Source: an uncultured Slackia sp. (GTDB lineage Bacteria; Actinomycetota; Coriobacteriia; Coriobacteriales; Eggerthellaceae). From it: a DNA stretch of 14,856 nucleotides. The stretch covers positions 1 to 14,856 of the forward strand of contig CAKUEV010000025.1 of NCBI GenBank assembly GCA_934646845.1, given 5' to 3'. Made by a program: the position numbers and the translations under genes. Position 1 is the first letter of the stretch, and every line of letters starts with the position of its first letter. The notes under the pieces are model-generated. The model was given only the letters and a program-made list of their open reading frames with translations. It had not been told where the DNA came from and made no database searches. Shown here piece by piece: positions 7,098-13,720 of the stretch.

Positions 7098-10000
7098 CTA
7101 TGCCTTCTCGATGTTCACGAGGAACGCTTTGTATTCAGGCGTGAACGAGTTCGGGTCGCCGACGTTCGGCGTGAGGTCGTTCACAACATCGCCCGTGCCG
7201 AACAGATCGGCCCAGCCGAAGTGATGCGTCAGGCCAACCTGATGCTTGAGCTCGCCATTGATGGTCATCGGGCGGAAGCGCTTCGTGACAACGGCGGGGA
7301 CCACAACGGAACCACGGTTGTTGTACACGCGCACCTCGTCGCCGTTCTTGATGCCCTTTTCCTCGGCAAACTCTTCGCTCATCTCGACGAACTGCGAAGG
7401 CATGGACTCGACGAGGGCCGGGCACAGACGCGTCTGGCCGCCGGTCTGCCAATGCTCGGTCACCGAGTACGTGGTCGCGATGACCGGGTAATCGGCAACG
7501 GTGCCCTGCTTGGTCGACTCGTAGTTCACGCCGAAAGCGCACGGGCTCTGGAACGCGCCATTGAACGGGTTGCTGTCGGTCGGCGACTCGAACGGCTCGT
7601 AATGCTCGGGCAGAGGACCGTCGACCATGCCGTAGCTCTCCAGACGGGCGTTCTGCTCCCACAGCATGAAGAACGTCTTGTTGTTCGGCGGAACAGGCAC
7701 GCCGTTTTTCGCAGCGACGAAGTCGGCCTGGTCAACCAGTTCCCACTTCTCGCCCGTCCACTCCATGAGCTTCTTCTCGGGGTTCCACGGCTTGCCCTGC
7801 ATGTCGCAGCTGTTGCGGTTGTACAGGATGCGGCGGTTGGAGGGCCAGCTGAACGCCCAATTGGAGTTCAGGCCGATGCCCGACGCGTCGTTGGTGTCGC
7901 GGCGGCACAGCGGCTGCTCGGCGGCATCGAGCGGGGCGTCGTTGTTGTTCCACATGCCGGAGTAGATCCACATCGCGCACGCGGTGGAGCCATCGGCGCC
8001 GAGCTCCGCGTAACCCTTGAGCAGGTCGGTCTTCGGGCTGTCGGACGTGGTGTTGCACTCGGTGCCAGCCACACGATAGCCGTTCAGGGCCCACGCCACG
8101 GGGCGCGGGTCGATCTTGCCATCGACGTAGTAGTCCCACTTCGTATTCAGAATAGGATCGGGGTTCGCGCCGCCCTCTTCCTTATACAGGTTGCAGATTT
8201 CGTTCCACAGAAGGTCGCACATCTCGTAGTCGGGCTTGGCCTCGTCCCACGGCTCCACGGCCTGCTGGCGATACTGAATCCAACGGCCGGAATTCAAAAT
8301 GATGCCCGGCTTCTCGTAGATCAACGCGCACGGCAGGTAGTACACCGTGGTGTCGATTTCCTCGGCGTTCATGTCGGGAGCCTTCCAGAAGCTCGCCGAT
8401 TCGGTGATGACCTGGTCGGCAACCACGAGCCAGTCGAGATTCGCCATGGAACGGCGCACGTTGCCGGCGTTGGGCGCGCTGTGGCACGGGTTCATGCCCC
8501 AGTTGAAGTAGCCCTTGATGACGCCCTGCTGCATGAGCTCGAACGTGGAAATATGCGTGTAGTCGACGTCGCCCGTCTTCGAAGGAACCTTCGGCCACCA
8601 GTCGTAACCGTAGTCATTGTCCACGGTCGCGGCGTCGCCGAACCATTCCTTCAGCGAAGACACGATGAACTTCGGCTTGTTGGTGTAGTAGCCGTCAGAA
8701 TAGGTCTGAGACTCGAGCCACTTGCGCAAGCTCGCGCGGTCGGTGGTGTTTGCCCACTTCAGATACGCGGGATGCTCGTTGACCATCATGCCCATGTCGG
8801 TCGCGCCCTGAACGTTGGGCTCGCCGCGCAGCGCGTTCACGCCACCGCCGGGGATGCCGATGTTGCCAAGCAGAAGCTGCATCACGCACATTGCGCGCGT
8901 GTTCTGCGCGCCGTAGGTGTGCTGCGTCTGGCCCAGGGCATAAAGCACCGTGCCGGCACGGCCGGGCTTGGCGGTGGAGGTATAGGTGGAATAGACCAGC
9001 TCGAGGGTCTCTTTGTCCATGCCGCACACGCTGCAGACGGTATCGAGGTCGTAGCGAGAGTAGTGCTGCTTGAACTGCTGGTATACACACATCGGATCTT
9101 GCAGGGTCATGTCGCGCTTGGGATGCTGCAGCGTGGGCGTGGTGAATTCAGGCACGCCTTCGCCGGAAACCCAGGCATAGTTGCCCGTAGGAGTGGTGTC
9201 CCATTCCTCTTCAGATTCGGTCTGATAATGCCAGCTATGGGTGGAATACGTCTGCGTCTTCTGGTCCCAGCCGCTGAATAGGCCCGTTGCGGGGTCGAAT
9301 TCATACTCGGGGTCGAGCAGATAGCTTGCATTGGTGTAGTTGAGCAGGTACTCGAAGTTGTACTCGTCCATGTTGCCCGTTTCCTGGTACTTCGCCAGGT
9401 TGGGCTCGATGAGGTGCTCAATGATGTAGTTGTACATGCCGCCGTAGAAGGCGATGTCCGTGCCGGAGCGAATGGGGCAATAAATGTCCGCCTGCTCGGC
9501 AGTGCGAGTGTAGCGCGGGTCGACAACGATCCACTTGGCGCCCTGCTCGTGGGCCTTTTCAAGCCACAGCGCGCTCACGGGGTGGTTCTCGACGGAGTTC
9601 GAGCCGCAATTCAAAATAACGTCGGTGTTTTGGAAGTCACACCAGTGGCTCGTCATGGAGCCACGACCAAATGATGCTGCCAGACCGGCAACCGTGGGGC
9701 CGTGTCAAACACGCGCCTGGTTGTCGATGGCGATAACGCCGAGAGAGCGCATCATCTTCAAGATGAGATACTCTTCCTCGGAGTTCTGCTGCGAACCGCC
9801 GAGCGATGCGATCGCGGTGGTGCGGTTCACGGTAAGCCCGTCGGCGTCTTTCTCTTCGAAATTGGCGTCGCGAGTATCTTTCACCTTGCGGGCGATTTCC
9901 TTAATGGCATCGTCCCAGCTGATGGATTCCCAATCGGTGGCACCCGGGCGACGAACCAAAGGCTTGGTCGAGCGCTTGGGGTTTTTCACCACTTCGCGGG

Positions 10001-10307
10001 TTTCGGGGTCGACGATATTGCGCAGCTGCGCCATCGTCGCGCCCTTCGGGCACAGGCCGCCCTTGTTGATAGGATGGTCGGGGTCGCCTTCGAGATTGAC
10101 CAGTTCGCCATCGCGCACCGAGCACAGGCTGCCGCAACCACCAGCGCAGTAGCAGCAAATGTTGGTGTACTCATCGGTGCGATCAAGCTTGAAGTTCTGA
10201 TCGCTTTCAAGGGCGAACGCCTGAGATTTGGAGGTGAGCTCGAATGCCATGGCAGTCGCAAGCGCGCCGCCGCCGGCCTTCAAAAACCCCCTTCGCGTCA
10301 TCTCCAT
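7098..10307 (-). CDS. fdnG: Selenocysteine-containing formate dehydrogenase catalytic subunit (alpha), respiratory type
   Basis: This is the molybdenum (or tungsten) bis-pterin enzyme that oxidises formate to CO2 on the outer face of the membrane. The reading frame is broken by TGA at 9705-9707, and joining both parts gives 1069 residues with selenocysteine at 201, close to Sec196 of E. coli FdnG. The context is [21 protein letters not shown], followed by [11 protein letters not shown], the typical active-site block. The N-terminus [20 protein letters not shown] is a twin-arginine signal, and C51, C54, C58 and C86 bind the proximal [4Fe-4S] cluster. The start at 10307 follows an AAAGGAAG ribosome binding site. 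The C-terminal molybdopterin-binding domain ends near [11 protein letters not shown] and a GWAD motif. It is the first gene of fdnGHI-fdhE and is divergent from selDAB. Automatic gene calling would split it into proteins of about 850 and 200 residues; this is recoding, not a pseudogene. Confidence 0.95.
9676..9707 (-). promoter_or_regulatory. Bacterial SECIS element and UGA(Sec) codon of fdnG
   Basis: On the minus strand the UGA (9707-9705) is followed after 12 nt by a 6-bp stem, GTTGCC with GGCAGC (9692-9687 and 9681-9676), closing the loop GGTCT. The loop matches the SelB-contacting GGUCU of the E. coli fdhF SECIS, and it begins 18 nt after the UGA, within the known spacing range. One U-G wobble is present in the stem. 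This supports read-through by SelB rather than termination. Confidence 0.9.
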
Positions 10308-10457
10308 TGGGTTCTTCCTTTCTCGCACACGCATATCGCCAAACGCAGGCGACATGCGCCAAACATGGGACGCACTTCGGTTGCGCCCCGCTTTTCGGCA
10401 AGCATCCCAACAGCGAGACACCCATTCCCGCCGTCGAATTGCTACCAATGAGGTCAA

Positions 10458-10498
10458 ATTTCGCACATATATAAGGGAAGGGGTCTCTCATTTCGCAC
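10458..10498. promoter_or_regulatory. Direct repeat flanking a TATATA box in the fdn leader/promoter
   Basis: ATTTCGCAC occurs at 10458-10466 and again at 10490-10498, a period of 32 bp or about three helical turns. Between the copies lies TATATA (10468-10473), which could be a -10 box for leftward transcription of fdnG, although no good -35 is seen at 17 bp. The arrangement would suit a regulator binding two half-sites. That is inference only; a 9-bp repeat can arise by chance. Confidence 0.3.
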
Positions 10499-10673
10499 GA
10501 GCGGCCGAAAAACCACGGGCGAATGACACGCAATTCACTATTTATTCACTACCATTAAGGCGGTCAAAATGAATCGAATCGCAAAACCCGCAAACACCAG
10601 GCACGTTCTTTCCGAGTAAAGCAATTTACGGTCATTTTTCCGAAGTTGGCTAGTGTTTTAAACTGTGTTTTAT

Positions 10674-10714
10674 AGTAAATCTACCGTTCACCGACGGTGA
10701 ACGGTAGATTTACT
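10674..10714. promoter_or_regulatory. Perfect 41-nt palindrome in the fdnG-selD divergent region
   Basis: Two 20-bp arms (10674-10693 and 10695-10714) are exact reverse complements around a single central A at 10694. The core reads ACCGTTCACCG-A-CGGTGAACGGT and the ends AGTAAAT/ATTTACT. The element lies roughly mid-way between the two divergent operons and overlaps weak promoter-like hexamers on both strands. It is too long and too perfect for an ordinary operator half-site pair and has no T run like a terminator. Possible roles are an operator for a dimeric regulator controlling both operons, a transcription-insulating cruciform or hairpin, or a small inserted repeat. Confidence 0.7.
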
Positions 10715-10966
10715 GGTCAAATTGCTGTTCTATGGGCGGGCACGTTTTGGCACGTTTGAGTATGGCAATTATTCACTCCCATTTATGGATTCGGTTTTTA
10801 CCACCGCCCATTCCCTATACATACCCCACCTCACTTATAGGTTGATTCCGCTATTAAACCCCTCCTCCAAAACGCCAGCCAAGCGGTTTCGGCCATGCTC
10901 GGACGGCTCCGCTTACACGCGAGTGCGCTATGATGGAGCCATTGGAACCATGCGATGGGAGGCATC

Positions 10967-12025
10967 GTGAACGATAAAGAACGCATTCGTTTGACCGAGC
11001 TCACCTCGCGTGGCGGTTGAGCGGCAAAATGGGGTCCGGGAGACCTCGAACGCATTTTGAAAGACATCTCCATTGCGCAGACGATGCCGCCCGAGGCCAT
11101 GCTCGGCTTCGACACGGCCGACGACGCTGCCGTATGGCGAATCGCGCCGAATATCGCGGGCATTTTGACAATCGACTTCCTTACGCCCATCGTCGATGAG
11201 CCCTACGACTTCGGACGAATCGCCGCCGCTAACGCGCTCTCCGACGTTTTCGCCATGGGCGGCGTGCCCAATGTGGCGCTCAACGTAGTCGCCATGGATT
11301 CGACCCTGCCTGAATACGTGCCGCGCGATATGCTGCGCGGGGGCCTCGAAAAGGTCATCGAGGCGGGCGCCGTTATCATGGGCGGCCATTCCATCGATGA
11401 CGAGGAGCCGAAATACGGCCTGTGCGTTTTCGGCACCGTCGCCCCCGATGCGCTCGTGCGAAATGAAGGAGCGAAGCCGGGCGATGTCTTGTACCTCACC
11501 AAGCCGCTCGGCACGGGCATCGCGAGCGCAGGGCACAAGGTCGGCATTCTGGACGACGTCGCATTCTCGCCGGTCGTCGAATCGATGGCCGAGCTCAACC
11601 GCGCTGCGGGCGAGGCGATGGTCGCCGCCGGCGTGCATGCCGCGACCGACGTAACCGGTTTCGGCCTTGCGGGCCACCTGCACGAAATGCTCTCTGCGAG
11701 CGCGTGCGCCGCGAGCATCGCCTGGAGCGGCGTGCCCACGTTTGCGGAAACCGTCGATCTTGCGCGCCAATGGTGCCGCCCTGCGCGTTCGTTTTCCGTG
11801 GAAGACTTCGCGCAGCCGTTTTTGCACGTGCCCGACAATCAAATGGGCGAAGACGCCACCGCCGTGTTGTGCGACCCGCAAACGTCGGGCGGCATGCTCT
11901 GCGCCATACCGCCCGAAGCAGCCGCAACTTTCGAAGAGGAATTCGCGGCACACTGCGGCCGCACGCCCGCAAAAATTGGCCGCGTGATAGAAGGCGAATC
12001 GGGCCACATTCACGTAGTGGAATAA
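10967..12025 (+). CDS. selD: Selenide, water dikinase, itself a selenoprotein (in-frame TGA)
   Basis: SelD makes selenophosphate from selenide and ATP, the selenium donor for selenocysteine. The 352-residue product is read through TGA at 11018-11020 as selenocysteine 18 in the catalytic motif SRGG-Sec-AAKWGPGDL. Sec18 and Lys21 correspond to the Cys17 and Lys20 pair of E. coli SelD. Downstream motifs are GFDTADDAAVW, NALSDVFAMGG, GGHSIDD, DVTGFGLAGHL and DPQTSGG, all typical. The start taken is GTG at 10967, preceded by GGGAGG with a short 4-bp gap. An in-frame ATG at 10955 would add four residues and cannot be excluded. A naive caller would start at 11057 and lose the catalytic residues. It is the first gene of selD-selA-selB; selA begins 45 bp after its stop. 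Confidence 0.94.
11018..11047 (+). promoter_or_regulatory. Candidate SECIS element and UGA(Sec) codon of selD
   Basis: Ten nucleotides after the TGA (11018-11020), GGGGTC (11031-11036) pairs with GACCTC (11042-11047) around the loop CGGGA, giving six pairs including one G-U. The apical loop begins 16 nt after the UGA and contains a G-rich core, consistent with the loose consensus for bacterial SECIS elements. It differs from the GGUCU loop of fdnG in this window, so the local SelB must accept both if both are functional. Confidence 0.75.
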
Positions 12026-12070
12026 TGTTCGCTTATAAGAACTTTGTCATATGTGCCGCGAAGGAGAATT

Positions 12071-13522
12071 ATGGCAACCGAAAAGAGCCTCAATGAGCGC
12101 ATGCGCGCGCTTCCCAAAGTCGACGAGGTCGTAGGGCTCGTCGAATTGAGCGACGCCATTCGCGCATGCATTCCCGAAACCGCCATAACCGATGCGGTGC
12201 GCGCGAGCATTCAAGCCATGCGCGAACGCCTGCTGCGAGGCGAAGACGTTGACATCGCCGCGCACGCCGCCGCGCGCGAGGCCGAATGTCGCGCACGCGC
12301 ACTCGCCCGCCCCTCGCTTCGCGCCGTGGTAAACGCCACGGGCGTTATCCTGCACACCAACATCGGCCGCAGCCCCCTGGCGCAAGAGGCCCTCGACGCC
12401 GTGGTCGATGTGTCGCGCGGCTATTCCACACTCGAATACAGCGTCGAGAACATGGCGCGCGGCAGCCGCCACGCTCACATCGAGTCGCTCGTATGCGCGC
12501 TCACCGGGGCCGAGGCGGCCATGGCCGTCAACAACAACGCCGCCGCAACCCTTATGGTGCTTTCCGAATTCGCGAAAGGCCACGAGGCGGTGGTTTCGCG
12601 CGGCGAGCTCGTGGAAATCGGCGGATCATTCCGCATTCCCGAAATCATGGCGACCTCGGGCGCCAAGATGGTTGAAGTCGGCGCCACCAACAAGACCCAC
12701 GTATTCGACTACGAGCGCGCAATTACAAGCGACACCGCGATGCTTTTAAAGGTGCACACCTCGAATTACCGCATCGTGGGCTTTTCGGAAAGCGTGACCG
12801 CGCGCGATTTGGTGGGCGTCGCTCGCGCCGAGAACGCGCGACGCGCCGCTGCCGATGTGAGCGACCGCGTGATGGTGTATGAAGATTTGGGCTCTGGATC
12901 CCTTTTGCCGCCCATCTTGAACGTGCCCGACGCCGAACCCACCGTGGGCCAGTCGCTTTCGGGCGGCTGCGATTTGGTGTCGTTCTCGGGCGATAAACTG
13001 CTCGGCGGCCCGCAGGCGGGCATCATCGTAGGCAAGAAAGCCTATATCGACCGCCTGAAGAAAAACCCGCTCGCACGCGCCATGCGCCTGGACAAGATGA
13101 CGCTCGCTGCGCTCGAGGCCACGCTGCGCCTCTATCTCGACGGCACCGCCTACGAGCGCATTCCCACGCTGCGCATGCTCAATGCCACCCTGGGAGAAAT
13201 GCGCGAAGCCGCCGACGCGCTGGCCGCCGTTATCGAAGAGCACCTTCCGAGCGGCTGCGCGCGCATCTCGATCGTGGAGGAATTCGAGAAGGCTGGCGGC
13301 GGGTCGCTTCCCACCCTCGATATTCCCGGCGCCGCCGTGCGCATCGATTACCTGCGCGGCAACGCGAACGACTGCGAACGCGCCATGGGCAATCGCACGG
13401 GCGCACCGGTGCTTGCGCGCACCAAACACGAAGGCACCCTGTTCGACGTGCGATGCCTGATGCCCGGCGACGAACGAATCATCGCCGACGCACTTGCGGA
13501 ATATTTCAAAACGCTGGATTAG
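12071..13522 (+). CDS. selA: L-seryl-tRNA(Sec) selenium transferase
   Basis: This PLP-dependent enzyme converts seryl-tRNA(Sec) to selenocysteyl-tRNA(Sec) using selenophosphate. The 483-residue protein has the family length. The N-terminal helical domain (1-80) is followed by VVNATGVILHTNIGRSPL (87-104), the GYSTLEY segment (118-124), AVNNNAAA (152-159), and the PLP-lysine motif SFSGDKLLGGPQAG with Lys309. The ATG at 12071 follows AAGGAG at 12061-12066. The longer frame from 12044 is not supported. It lies between selD and selB in one co-directional cluster. Confidence 0.96.
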   Translation: MATEKSLNERMRALPKVDEVVGLVELSDAIRACIPETAITDAVRASIQAMRERLLRGEDVDIAAHAAAREAECRARALARPSLRAVVNATGVILHTNIGRSPLAQEALDAVVDVSRGYSTLEYSVENMARGSRHAHIESLVCALTGAEAAMAVNNNAAATLMVLSEFAKGHEAVVSRGELVEIGGSFRIPEIMATSGAKMVEVGATNKTHVFDYERAITSDTAMLLKVHTSNYRIVGFSESVTARDLVGVARAENARRAAADVSDRVMVYEDLGSGSLLPPILNVPDAEPTVGQSLSGGCDLVSFSGDKLLGGPQAGIIVGKKAYIDRLKKNPLARAMRLDKMTLAALEATLRLYLDGTAYERIPTLRMLNATLGEMREAADALAAVIEEHLPSGCARISIVEEFEKAGGGSLPTLDIPGAAVRIDYLRGNANDCERAMGNRTGAPVLARTKHEGTLFDVRCLMPGDERIIADALAEYFKTLD

Positions 13523-13533
13523 GCCATTCTTCC

Positions 13534-13565
13534 AACGCTCCTCGCCGAGGCGAGCGAGGGGCGTT
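13534..13565 (+). terminator. Hairpin directly after selA
   Basis: A 12-bp stem (13534-13545 with 13554-13565, one T-G wobble) closes an 8-nt loop. It starts 12 bp after the selA stop codon. It is followed by GCGGCCC and not by a T run, so it is not a classical intrinsic terminator. It may cause partial termination or protect the selDA mRNA 3' end, lowering selB expression relative to selA. Confidence 0.5.
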
Positions 13566-13574
13566 GCGGCCCAA

Positions 13575-13690
13575 GCGTCGGTGATGGGAAGGGGTCCCGG
13601 CGCAGTTCCGCACGAGCCGAACGCCCCAGTGGGGCGTTCGTGCGAGCTCAGGACTGTTTGAGCACGGGCGCCCCTTCCCACCACCGACGC
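13575..13690 (+). promoter_or_regulatory. Large structured hairpin (about 116 nt) upstream of selB
   Basis: Outer arms 13575-13594 and 13671-13690 pair at 19 of 20 positions, with a single A-C mismatch at 13584/13681. Inside, CCCG (13596-13599) pairs with CGGG (13665-13668). CAGT-T-CC (13603-13609) pairs with GGACTG (13651-13656) with one bulged T. A perfect 10-bp terminal stem, CGAACGCCCC (13618-13627) with GGGGCGTTCG (13631-13640), closes the loop AGT. The nested pairing along nearly the whole length argues for a folded RNA or a palindromic element. It ends 30 bp before selB, in its leader. A role in selB control is inferred; a SECIS-like leader element bound by SelB is known for E. coli selAB. 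Confidence 0.65.
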
Positions 13691-13720
13691 CAAGCCCTTC
13701 ATGGTTGAAAGAAGGTAGCC

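Larger units (their letters stand above)
10308..10966. other. Divergent intergenic region between fdnG and selD
   Basis: 659 bp without a credible gene, AT-rich in its middle compared with the flanks. It must hold the promoters of both the fdn operon (leftward) and the sel operon (rightward). Visible elements are a perfect 41-nt palindrome (10674-10714), an 8-bp inverted repeat around it (10620-10627 and 10719-10726), a 9-bp direct repeat (10458-10466 and 10490-10498) and three copies of GGTCAAAWT (10452, 10562, 10715). Weak promoter-like pairs overlap the palindrome. Rightward there is TTGGCT at 10646-10651 with TATAGT at 10671-10676 (19-bp spacer). Leftward there is TTCACC with TACTAT (minus strand, 10701-10696 and 10677-10672, 18-bp spacer). 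Another leftward option is TTGACC at 10567-10562 with TAAATA at 10544-10539. None is decisive. Confidence 0.6.
13523..13720 (+). other. selA-selB intergenic region, no gene
   Basis: 198 bp with two adjacent hairpins, listed separately, and the selB ribosome binding site GAAGG (13711-13715). It contains no credible coding frame. I checked it for a tRNA(Sec) gene on both strands; no T-arm GTTCGA motif or UCA anticodon loop in a usable position was found. A 5-codon frame, ATG 13701 to TAG 13718, ends 2 bp before the selB start. Confidence 0.7.

Noticed and set aside
6963..9281. 772-codon plus-strand open frame opposite fdnG/fdnH
   Set aside because: Antisense shadow caused by high third-position GC. 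The product is Arg/His/Val-rich with no family motifs, while the opposite strand encodes clear fdnG and fdnH.
7098..9656. A separate truncated molybdopterin oxidoreductase starting at 9656
   Set aside because: The ATG at 9656 lies inside the conserved FdnG active-site block; the upstream frame continues through UGA(Sec).
10928..12013. 361-codon minus-strand open frame opposite selD
   Set aside because: Antisense shadow of selD; no known motifs.
13586..13684. tRNA(Sec)-like segment: GGGAAGGGG pairing with CCCCTTCCC followed by ACCA
   Set aside because: The acceptor-like stem and CCA end look suggestive, but there is no T-arm GTTCGA, no D-arm and no UCA anticodon loop. The pairing is part of a longer hairpin extending on both sides.
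13701..13718. Five-codon leader frame M-V-E-R-R before selB with tandem AGA-AGG codons
   Set aside because: No ribosome binding site of its own, and the AGAAGG is more simply the Shine-Dalgarno sequence of selB.
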